This document shows positions 7,943-14,456 of a DNA stretch of 14,456 nt, piece by piece. Source of the DNA: Bacteroidales bacterium UBA1064. Its GTDB lineage: Bacteria > Bacteroidota > Bacteroidia > Bacteroidales > Tenuifilaceae. Both the position numbers and the translations under genes were made by a program. The notes under the pieces are model-generated. The model worked only from the letters and a program-made list of their open reading frames with translations. It had not been told where the DNA came from and ran no database searches. The stretch spans positions 1-14,456 of the forward strand of contig DCDD01000122.1 of the NCBI GenBank assembly GCA_002316235.1, given 5' to 3'. Numbering within the stretch: the first letter of the stretch is position 1; each line of letters begins with the position of its first letter.

Positions 7943-9919
7943 ATGAGCAGCGAAGGTTTGAAGGGAGAAGAGTTGAGTTCCAACGGTTATAGCGCCGATA
8001 GCATACAGGTTCTTGAGGGGCTGGAGGCCGTTCGCATGAGACCATCAATGTACATTGGCGACACCAGCATCAGGGGATTACACCACCTTGTTTACGAGGT
8101 AGTTGATAATTCCATTGACGAAGCGCTAGCCGGTTTCTGCAATAGGATTGATGTTACCATCAACGAGGATGGATCAATCACCGTAGTGGATAATGGGAGG
8201 GGAATTCCGGTTGACTACCATGAAAAGGAGAAGAAATCGGCACTTGAGGTGGTGCTAACCGTTCTACATGCTGGCGGAAAGTTTGACAAGGGCAGCTATA
8301 AAGTATCAGGAGGGCTGCATGGGGTTGGAGTTTCTTGTGTTAACGCCCTCTCCATAAAGCTTGTTGCCGAGGTTATGCGCGATGGAAAGCTATACCGTCA
8401 GGAATTTTCAATGGGAAAGCCTGTTACTTCGCTCGAGGTGGTTGGAGAGTCACCCAGCACAGGCACCATCATTACCTTCATGCCCGATTCGCAGATATTC
8501 ACCCAATCCATTAGCTTCAACTTTGAAATTATTGCCTCGCGTTTACGCGAGTTGGCATTCCTCAATAAGGGCATTCGCCTAACACTCACTGACAAGCGAG
8601 AATTGGTTGAAAACGGCGAAGCCCACTACCGCCACGAGGAATTTTACTCGGTTGAGGGGTTAAAGGAGTTTATCAAGTTCCTCGATGGTAACCGGGAGAG
8701 CCTGACCGAGAAAATCATTTACATCGAGTCCGATAAAGGGGATGTTCCGGTTGAGGTGGCCATGCAGTACAACACCTCGTTTTCCGAAAATGTCCACTCC
8801 TACGTAAACGATATCAATACCGTTGAGGGGGGCACACACCTAACTGGTTTTCGAAGAGCGCTTACCCGGACGCTGAAAAAGTATGCCGATGATTCAGGGA
8901 TGCTTTCCAAGCTGAAATTCGACATCAATGGTGATGACTTCCGGGAGGGATTAACGGCTGTTATATCCGTTAAGGTGGCCGAACCCCAGTTTGAGGGTCA
9001 AACCAAAACCAAGCTTGGCAACCCCGAGGTTAGCCTGGCTGTTGATCAGGCAGTAAGCGAAGCGCTGGCAAACTACCTGGAAGAAAACCCCCGCGACGCC
9101 CGCAACATTGTTCAAAAGGTCATACTTGCCGCACAGGCACGACATGCTGCCCGCAAGGCAAGGGAACTGGTGCAAAGAAAAACCGTGCTTTCCGGCTCAG
9201 GACTTCCAGGTAAGCTAGCCGATTGCTCCGATAAGGATCCCCTGAAAACAGAACTTTTTCTGGTAGAGGGTGATTCGGCTGGCGGCACTGCCAAGCAGGG
9301 ACGCGACAGGAGCTTCCAGGCCATCCTGCCCTTGAGGGGAAAAATTTTGAACGTCGAAAAGGCCATGCAGCACAAAATATTTGAGAACGAGGAAATTCGG
9401 AATATTTTTACTGCACTCGGTGTAAGTATTGGCACAGAAGAGGATAGCAAGGCCTTAAACCTGTCGGGCCTTCGTTACAATAAAGTAATCATTATGACTG
9501 ATGCCGACGTGGACGGAAGCCACATTTCAACACTTATCATGACTTTCTTCTTCCGCTACATGACCGATCTTATTAACGAGGGACACCTCTACATTGCAAC
9601 TCCCCCGCTTTACCTGGTTAAAAAAGGTAAGGAGGATCGCTACTGCTGGAATGAGGAGGAGAGGCTAAAGGCAGTTCAGGAGCTCGGGAAGGGACGTGAT
9701 AGCTCTGTTCACGTTCAGCGCTACAAAGGGCTTGGTGAGATGAATGCCGAACAGCTTTGGATTACCACCATGTGTCCCGATACCCGATTCCTCCGCCAGG
9801 TTACCATCGAAAGTGCAGCTGAGGCCGACAGGATATTCTCCATGCTGATGGGCGATGAGGTTCCGCCTAGGCGCGAGTTTATTGAAGCACATGCCAAGTA
9901 CGCCAACATTGATGCCTAA
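7943..9919 (+). CDS. gyrB: DNA gyrase subunit B
   Basis: ATPase subunit of DNA gyrase, which with GyrA introduces negative supercoils. It has 658 residues, a usual length for GyrB without the enterobacterial insertion. The GHKL ATPase region has EVVDNSIDEA (52-61), DNGRGIPV (83-90) and the glycine-rich GGLHGVG (123-129). QTKTKLGN (353-360) holds the transducer-domain region expected for the catalytic Lys. The TOPRIM domain has EGDSAGG (442-448) and the metal-binding DADVDGSHI (520-528). The C-terminal GyrB signature RYKGLGEMN (593-601) is present. LRGKILNVEKA and the RYKGLGEMNAEQLW tail favour GyrB over ParE. The ATG gives a short tail before YSADSIQVLEGLEAV, the normal GyrB opening. It is transcribed alone, with a perfect hairpin 26 bases after the stop. 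Confidence 0.97.
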   Translation: MSSEGLKGEELSSNGYSADSIQVLEGLEAVRMRPSMYIGDTSIRGLHHLVYEVVDNSIDEALAGFCNRIDVTINEDGSITVVDNGRGIPVDYHEKEKKSALEVVLTVLHAGGKFDKGSYKVSGGLHGVGVSCVNALSIKLVAEVMRDGKLYRQEFSMGKPVTSLEVVGESPSTGTIITFMPDSQIFTQSISFNFEIIASRLRELAFLNKGIRLTLTDKRELVENGEAHYRHEEFYSVEGLKEFIKFLDGNRESLTEKIIYIESDKGDVPVEVAMQYNTSFSENVHSYVNDINTVEGGTHLTGFRRALTRTLKKYADDSGMLSKLKFDINGDDFREGLTAVISVKVAEPQFEGQTKTKLGNPEVSLAVDQAVSEALANYLEENPRDARNIVQKVILAAQARHAARKARELVQRKTVLSGSGLPGKLADCSDKDPLKTELFLVEGDSAGGTAKQGRDRSFQAILPLRGKILNVEKAMQHKIFENEEIRNIFTALGVSIGTEEDSKALNLSGLRYNKVIIMTDADVDGSHISTLIMTFFFRYMTDLINEGHLYIATPPLYLVKKGKEDRYCWNEEERLKAVQELGKGRDSSVHVQRYKGLGEMNAEQLWITTMCPDTRFLRQVTIESAAEADRIFSMLMGDEVPPRREFIEAHAKYANIDA

Positions 9920-9945
9920 AATGCCTGTTGGAGTATAAACGTTAT

Positions 9946-9986
9946 ATAACAAATAAGAGGCTGACATTCAGCCTCTTATTTGTTAT
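9946..9986. terminator. Bidirectional terminator between gyrB and the repeat-protein operon
   Basis: A perfect 19-bp inverted repeat (9946-9964 with 9968-9986) has only three bases between the arms. The AT-rich outer part of the stem gives a T-rich 3' flank in both directions (TTATTTGTTAT on the plus strand, and likewise on the minus strand). It sits between two convergent genes, 26 bases past the gyrB stop and 21 bases past the repeat-protein stop, so it should end both transcripts. Confidence 0.92.
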
Positions 9987-10007
9987 TGTGGGGTTGAGTT
10001 GAAGAAC

Positions 10008-11165
10008 CTAAAGCTGTCCGCCTCTCTTCTCCATTGATCCATTTTGCTGGTAAACCCATCTTATTCCAGCAGGTTTGTTGTTTACAAAAAGTATTCTGCC
10101 AGCTACCGAACCATTTGGGTAAAAGGTAGTCCAAATGTCATTTTGTAAATCATCGACGTAAACTCCGCACAAAATTAAATTTCCTTGAGGGTTGAAGTAC
10201 TGCCATAAGCCACAAGCCTTACCATTGCAGTAGCTTCCACGTTGCTTGAGGTTTCCGTTATCATGAAAAAATATCCATTCGCCGATAAGGCTACCCTGTT
10301 TAAAATTTCCCTTTCCATGAAGCTGCCCGTTAGGGTAAAAGCTCATCCACATGCCCTCCTTTTGGTTCTCTTTGTACATTCCCCTTTCCCTAACATAGCC
10401 GTTGGGGTAGTACTCAACAAACTCGCCTGTTTGCTTTCCCATTGAGAAGTGCGAGGTTACCTGAGGCTTACCGTTTTCATAGTACGAAACTACCTCGCCG
10501 TCCAGAACCCCATCGTGGTATCGTGCAGCGCGCTGAAGCGATCCATTTTTATGGTAAGCCAGCAGCACATTGTCGTACTTACCTTTACTTTTGCTTCCGC
10601 TATAGTTTAGCTCTCCCGATTCATAGTAGGTCTGCCACACTCCGTTTAGGGTATCGTTTAGGTACTCCGAGCGAAGCTTTATTTTTCCATCTTCGGCAAA
10701 TACCTCGGTTAATCCGTTTAGCCTGCCATTGCGGTACACCGACCGGGTGTCAACATTGCCATTCCTATGGTAGGTGGTAACCTCTCCGTGAAGTAGGTTG
10801 TTTTTGTAAGTCCCCTTCTGGTAAACGCTTCCTTCCTGGTTCCAAAAGATAAACTCACCATCCTTAACGCCGTTTTTATATCGGAAAAGGCTCATCCTTG
10901 CTCCCGACGGAAAGTATGTTAACCAGATGCTGTCAGGCTTACCGGCGTTGTAGTAACCCTCCTGTATTAGTATGCCGTTATCGCTATAGTACACGTAAGG
11001 TCCCTGACGAATGGTATCACCATCACTTACAACCCCCTGGTATTTTTCTTTAAGCAGCCCATTTTGCCCTGTTTTTTCAACAAACACTATAGTTTTCTGT
11101 GCTGCTGCTGGAGCCAGCATGAAGGAAAGGCAAACTGCCAAAATAAATTTAATGCTGCCAGGCAA
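10008..11165 (-). CDS. Exported YwqK/MORN-like repeat protein
   Basis: Exported protein of about 385 residues made almost wholly of 13-14 tandem units of about 23 residues. Their pattern is roughly Y-x-N-G-x(5)-G-x-Y-x-N-G-K-x-x-G-x-W, starting near residue 57 and running to the C-terminus. This is the YwqK/MORN-2 repeat, a beta-hairpin solenoid. Databases call many such proteins 'antitoxin YwqK', but nothing here suggests a toxin partner. Residues 1-22 form a signal peptide (hydrophobic core, AAA before Gln), so the protein is periplasmic or surface exposed. The start is uncertain: no ATG precedes the core, and the only ATG nearby (codon 16) would destroy the signal peptide. The TTG at 11165 is used here; an ATT at 11153 giving IKFILAVC is another option. 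It begins 12 bases after the upstream stop, in the same frame, so it is co-transcribed. Function is unknown. Confidence 0.88.
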   Translation of the reverse strand: MPGSIKFILAVCLSFMLAPAAAQKTIVFVEKTGQNGLLKEKYQGVVSDGDTIRQGPYVYYSDNGILIQEGYYNAGKPDSIWLTYFPSGARMSLFRYKNGVKDGEFIFWNQEGSVYQKGTYKNNLLHGEVTTYHRNGNVDTRSVYRNGRLNGLTEVFAEDGKIKLRSEYLNDTLNGVWQTYYESGELNYSGSKSKGKYDNVLLAYHKNGSLQRAARYHDGVLDGEVVSYYENGKPQVTSHFSMGKQTGEFVEYYPNGYVRERGMYKENQKEGMWMSFYPNGQLHGKGNFKQGSLIGEWIFFHDNGNLKQRGSYCNGKACGLWQYFNPQGNLILCGVYVDDLQNDIWTTFYPNGSVAGRILFVNNKPAGIRWVYQQNGSMEKRGGQL

Positions 11166-11177
11166 TTCGGTGATTTT

Positions 11178-12041
11178 TTATTTTGAAAGCGACGTGGTGT
11201 CGGGGGGTAACGGGTTAATACTTCGATTTTCACCCTTAACCTCAATTATAATTTGAGTTCCCTCAAGGGGGAATTTTGGGCCGTAATCAACAATTGCTGC
11301 CAGGGCGTATGTTCCGGCCACCAGGTCGTTGGGAAGCTCCAGCTCTATGTTACGGCTCATCTTTGGGAATACTTCAATATTCTGAGCGGCAAACTGTCTC
11401 TCTTCGGCAGTTACCATGTTCGAAGCCAGCAGAAAAATCTTACACATCGTTACCTTGTCGCCCAGGTTCTCGACTGAAGCAGAAAATCGGCGCAGCTTAT
11501 CGCCTGGTTGGGTTATCTCCTGTAAGTTGCTAATTTTTACCGAGCTGAACTGGTTCGACTTAGGCGATTGGTAAACCTGGACACCAATTCTACCCGTTAC
11601 GGTGATACCCGTGCTTAGCTGCTTGTCGGCAGTCCATGATGTTTGCTCTGTAGTAGGCTGGATGTATAGCATACACCATGTTGAGCCATACTCTTCGCCA
11701 GGAACCAGCATGGTTACCTGTACTTGAATATCTTCTCCTGGATTAAGGTCGAAGAACGACGGGTTGATGTTAAGCCAGTTGGCGCAGGAGCGCTTGGTGG
11801 AGTTGGGAGGTAGTGTTTTTTTTTCACCCGTGTTTGATGGCAAAAAATCGGCCACGGCAACTGTGTATGAAACCCTTCTGCTGCTGTGGTTCTTAACGCT
11901 GATTGTTTTGGTTTGGCTGGTAGCAGGCTCGGCATCAAACATCAATTTTACCGGGGCTACCTCAAAATCCTGTGCAATCAACTTTTCTGATGCCATCGCT
12001 AATCCGGCTAAACAAAACGCTGCTACAACTTGTTTTCTCAT
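11178..12041 (-). CDS. Exported Ig-fold (PapD/DUF916-like) protein
   Basis: Predicted periplasmic protein of 287 residues with two Ig-like beta-sandwich regions and no recognised enzyme motif. A signal peptide covers residues 1-23 (MRKQ, hydrophobic core, LIA before Gln). The first domain (about 25-155) reads like a PapD-type or DUF916-type fold: VAPVKLMFDAEP at its start, then KTISVKNHSSRRVSYTV, a conserved edge-strand pattern, and LNPGEDIQVQVTM. The second (about 160-270) has SVKISNLQ, FSASVENLGDKV and an AGTYALAAIVDYG strand. The C-terminal 15 residues look disordered (Pro/Ser/Thr rich). Cysteines 86, 122 and 199 are present; no lipobox is seen. It is the first gene of an operon with the repeat protein 12 bases downstream. 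A chaperone-like or surface-scaffold role is possible but unproven. Confidence 0.75.
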   Translation of the reverse strand: MRKQVVAAFCLAGLAMASEKLIAQDFEVAPVKLMFDAEPATSQTKTISVKNHSSRRVSYTVAVADFLPSNTGEKKTLPPNSTKRSCANWLNINPSFFDLNPGEDIQVQVTMLVPGEEYGSTWCMLYIQPTTEQTSWTADKQLSTGITVTGRIGVQVYQSPKSNQFSSVKISNLQEITQPGDKLRRFSASVENLGDKVTMCKIFLLASNMVTAEERQFAAQNIEVFPKMSRNIELELPNDLVAGTYALAAIVDYGPKFPLEGTQIIIEVKGENRSINPLPPDTTSLSK

Positions 12042-12115
12042 GGTTGTTGGTCAATGCTTAAGCTAACAAAATTATTAAATATCATGCTTTTTTGAAGAAC
12101 TACTAATCAATTCTG

Positions 12116-12149
12116 CAAAGGTAAATGAATTTATTTGATAGCAGGCAAA
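12116..12149 (-). promoter_or_regulatory. Promoter of the Ig-like/repeat-protein operon
   Basis: On the minus strand, TTTG (12146-12149) is followed after 22 bases by TACCTTTG (12116-12123), an exact TAnnTTTG. The leader would be about 70 bases. A second exact -7 match, TAATTTTG (12067-12074), is closer to the ATG but lacks a spaced TTTG. Confidence 0.6.
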
Positions 12150-12399
12150 ATTTGATATGTAAATGATGATTAATCAATGACTAAGGTGTTGAGATATTAT
12201 TTTATTTTTCTTGCTCGGGTTGTTTCGATGGCGATTTAACCGTATCCCTGCATTATGGTGATTGTAGCTAGCCTCTTGCTTAAAACATGGCTGGTAATCC
12301 TTGTAAGGTGGAGCTTCATAGCTCTCTATTTTACCTTTAGAGACTACATACACATGCTTGTCATCATAATTTCCATTCTTATAAAAAAAGTAGGTTTAT

Positions 12400-12432
12400 T
12401 TTGTATCGTATTGAAAAAATATTGTACGTTTG
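12400..12432 (+). promoter_or_regulatory. Promoter of the SpoIIE-family phosphatase
   Basis: TTTG (12400-12403) and TACGTTTG (12425-12432, exact TAnnTTTG) are separated by 21 bases, the best consensus pair in the window. Transcription would start near 12439. This is downstream of the ATG at 12255 and about 17 bases before the TTG at 12456, so it decides the start codon. Confidence 0.7.
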
Positions 12433-12455
12433 ATTTAAAATCAACTGGGTATAAA

Positions 12456-14324
12456 TTGAAAAGGATTTTGGTGGGGTCAACTCTGGTGTTTGCACTGGTT
12501 TTGATATGTCCCTTTATAGCGCTTTCGCAGGAAATTAACGTGCTCCCCAAGCAAAAGCAGGATGACGTTGACAGGTATAGGGAGCTGGTTGAGCGGTACA
12601 ACCAAGCCGATAATCCTCAGCAGGCTGCTTTTTACCTTAATAAGATAGCCTTTATTTACTGGGAGAACGGAAATGTAAACGAGGCTATAAAGTATTTTCT
12701 CGAAACGGTTCCCCTGAACGAAAAAATTGGCAACTATACCGATGTAAAGGCGGTTTACAGCAACGTTGCTCTTATATACGCCGACATGGACCGGCTCGAC
12801 CTGACTCTGGAGTACTTCAACAAGAGCCTGGATGCTCGGCGAAAGCTTAACGATAAGGGCGAACTAGCTGCAGGTTTGATAGATGTTGCATATATCCACA
12901 CAGCCTTGAATCAAAACGAAAAGGCCGTGCAGCTGCTTGATGAAGCCTTGGCCCTTTCGAAGGAAGTTAACAACCCCCGGTTAATTCTGAACTGTTTGAG
13001 GCTGCTTTCGCAGAACTACGATAAGATGGGGAATACCGCTAAGGCAAACGAGTATGCCGGAATGTTTGCCGTGTATGAGCAGCAGCTATCCACCCAACAG
13101 CTTAAAACCGAGTATGAAACCAAGGTGGTTAAGTCCGAAGCCGATGCCGAACGTGAGAGAATGCAGCGAACCCAGCAGGCGCTCCTCATGAGCTTGCGTG
13201 AGCTTCAGGCCAAGTCAACCCAGGATTCACTTAGCTATATGCTTTTACAGCGTCAGGACAGCCTGAAGAAAGCTGAGGAGCAAGCACGCCAGCGCCAAAC
13301 CGAGATAGATCTGCTGAACACCGACCGCAAGCTTAAAGAAGCTCAGATTAGCGAGCAGAAAGCTCAGTCGCGCATCCAGCGAATCATCATATTTTTTACA
13401 TTGGTCTTTCTTGTCGTGGTGATTGTTTCCACAATCTTTATCTACAGGAATTACAGGGACAAGAAAAAGGCCAACGAGCTTCTCAACCTGCAGAATGTTG
13501 AAATTCAGAAACAGCGCGATCAGATTCAGAAGCAGAACGAGAACATTAGCAAAAGCATCAACTATGCGCAGGGAATCCAGAAAGCCCTGTTACCGCCACA
13601 GGAAAACCTGCAGGCGATTTTCCCCGAGTCGTTCATATTTTTCCGTCCCCGCGATGTGGTGAGCGGCGACTACTACTGGTTCAGGGAGCTATCCACCTCA
13701 CCCGGCTCTTCACAGAAAAATGGGAAAGTAGCCGTTTCGGCTATTGACTGCACCGGGCACGGTGTACCGGGTGCTTTTCTTTCCATGATTGGCTACAACC
13801 TTCTCGACGATATTGTTGAGCGTGGGGTTCACAAGCCTGGGGCTATTCTTCGTGACCTGAACAACGGTATCAGGCGTGCCTTGCGACAGGATGAAACAGA
13901 CAACCGCGATGGTATGGACATGGCCTTGTGTGTGGTAGATTTTAACAACAAGGTAGTTGAGTTTTCGGGAGCAAAAAACCCGCTTGTTTATGTGGCAAAC
14001 AACGAGGTGTTCAGGCTTCGGGGCGACAAGGAGTCCATTGGTGGTGGTTTGGGCTACATGGAGAGGGAGTTTACCACCCATTCCATCAAAATCGAGGGGC
14101 CAACCTGGTTCTACCAATTTTCGGATGGATTCATTGACCAGTTTGGGGGTCCTGATGGTCGTAAGTTTATGATTAAAAACTTTACCGACCTGCTGGCGGG
14201 CATTTCCATCCTTCCCTCCGGTCAGCAGCGCGATATTCTGAAGAGTACGTTTAAAGAATGGCTGGGGTCAAAGTATCCTCAGGTTGATGATATTCTGGTA
14301 GTTGGGTTCAAGGTTGATTTGTAG
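12456..14324 (+). CDS. TPR-transmembrane-SpoIIE family serine/threonine phosphatase
   Basis: Membrane-anchored PP2C-type (SpoIIE) phosphatase, 622 residues from the TTG chosen here. The longer frame from the ATG at 12255 (689 residues) is disfavoured because a consensus promoter lies inside it. With TTG the protein starts with a classical signal peptide (KRILVGSTLVFALVLICPFIALSQ, about 1-25). Four TPR-like helical pairs follow (about 54-208), then a long coiled coil (215-308), one membrane helix (310-330) and a second coiled coil (333-368). The phosphatase domain runs 369-622 with GDYYW (404-408), DCTGHGVPGAFLS (431-443), DGMDMAL (485-491), SDG (556-558) and DDI (611-613), so all expected metal-binding Asp residues are present. 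The TPR part should be periplasmic and the phosphatase cytoplasmic, as in a one-pass sensor. A partner anti-sigma or STAS protein is not in the window. Confidence 0.92.
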   Translation: MKRILVGSTLVFALVLICPFIALSQEINVLPKQKQDDVDRYRELVERYNQADNPQQAAFYLNKIAFIYWENGNVNEAIKYFLETVPLNEKIGNYTDVKAVYSNVALIYADMDRLDLTLEYFNKSLDARRKLNDKGELAAGLIDVAYIHTALNQNEKAVQLLDEALALSKEVNNPRLILNCLRLLSQNYDKMGNTAKANEYAGMFAVYEQQLSTQQLKTEYETKVVKSEADAERERMQRTQQALLMSLRELQAKSTQDSLSYMLLQRQDSLKKAEEQARQRQTEIDLLNTDRKLKEAQISEQKAQSRIQRIIIFFTLVFLVVVIVSTIFIYRNYRDKKKANELLNLQNVEIQKQRDQIQKQNENISKSINYAQGIQKALLPPQENLQAIFPESFIFFRPRDVVSGDYYWFRELSTSPGSSQKNGKVAVSAIDCTGHGVPGAFLSMIGYNLLDDIVERGVHKPGAILRDLNNGIRRALRQDETDNRDGMDMALCVVDFNNKVVEFSGAKNPLVYVANNEVFRLRGDKESIGGGLGYMEREFTTHSIKIEGPTWFYQFSDGFIDQFGGPDGRKFMIKNFTDLLAGISILPSGQQRDILKSTFKEWLGSKYPQVDDILVVGFKVDL

Positions 14325-14385
14325 CATGTAGATTATTTTTTCAATTTAAGCTCTTCAGCTTTCAAATTTCAGCCCCAACGGGGGA

Positions 14386-14417
14386 AAAATATTCTCCGCA
14401 GTGCTCGTAAAGGAGAA
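14386..14417 (-). terminator. Possible minus-strand terminator at the right edge
   Basis: TTCTCC (14392-14397) pairs with GGAGAA (14412-14417) across a 14-base loop. On the minus strand the stem is followed by a T-rich stretch ending at 14386. If real, it would end a minus-strand gene beyond the window. The stem is short, so confidence is low. No coding feature is seen in 14325-14456. Confidence 0.25.
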
Positions 14418-14456
14418 AAACGTTGAACGTTGCTGGTATTAGAGAAACGGCATAAA

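Larger units (their letters stand above)
12042..12455. other. Divergent promoter region between the Ig-like operon and the phosphatase
   Basis: This spacer of about 410 bases contains two well-formed divergent promoters (12116-12149 minus; 12400-12432 plus), a 10-bp perfect palindrome TGATTAATCA at 12167-12176, and no supported gene. An open frame reaching back from the phosphatase to an ATG at 12255 runs through it, but its sequence is a composition-driven hydrophobic string rather than a conserved domain. Confidence 0.65.

Noticed and set aside
10008..12041. Toxin-antitoxin pair, suggested by YwqK similarity
   Set aside because: Both proteins carry signal peptides and neither resembles a toxin. 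The repeat family is widespread outside toxin-antitoxin systems.
13710..14117. Minus-strand open frame of 135 codons
   Set aside because: It is antisense to the SpoIIE phosphatase domain, where the catalytic motifs are conserved in the plus frame.
1..14456. Mobile element, CRISPR array or prophage
   Set aside because: There is no transposase, integrase, terminal repeats, spaced direct repeats or phage genes. All genes look chromosomal and intact.

Overview
The window looks like ordinary chromosome of a Bacteroidota bacterium, most likely a member of the Bacteroidales or a close relative. The evidence is of three kinds. Several genes are preceded by the -7 element typical of this phylum (TAnnTTTG), some with a TTTG about 17-22 bases upstream, and strong Shine-Dalgarno sequences are lacking. 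The gene types fit: a secreted YwqK/MORN-like repeat protein, a TPR-transmembrane-SpoIIE phosphatase, and small exported beta-barrel and Ig-fold proteins. Finally, GyrB and ThyA are housekeeping genes. I see no mobile element, CRISPR array, rRNA or tRNA.

Layout, left to right. A Cu+-type P1B ATPase (CopA) lies on the minus strand. A 425-base stretch without a convincing gene separates it from a small exported outer-membrane beta-barrel protein on the plus strand, which ends at a strong terminator. Next is a tight two-gene plus-strand operon: a radical SAM protein of the COG0731 type and a MurG/GT28-like glycosyltransferase. Facing it on the minus strand are an exported endonuclease/exonuclease/phosphatase-fold protein, a 55-residue 2[4Fe-4S] ferredoxin and thymidylate synthase (thyA). 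gyrB is divergent from thyA. It ends in a perfect 19-bp hairpin that probably terminates both gyrB and the convergent two-gene minus-strand operon that follows (Ig-like exported protein, then the 13-14-repeat YwqK-like protein). Divergent from that operon is a membrane-anchored SpoIIE-family phosphatase with a TPR sensor region.

How the genes relate. Most are independent housekeeping or envelope functions. The right-hand third is the most coherent accessory block. A transmembrane phosphatase whose TPR region is predicted to be periplasmic shares a promoter region with an operon for two exported proteins. That arrangement would suit envelope sensing, but a functional link is inference.

Start-site corrections are the main new results. 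The phosphatase most likely starts at a TTG (12456), just after a consensus promoter that lies inside the longer open frame. ThyA starts at 7619, which gives a 264-residue protein with E. coli numbering. The repeat protein has no ATG able to produce an intact signal peptide and probably uses TTG. I found no clear case of an undescribed system.
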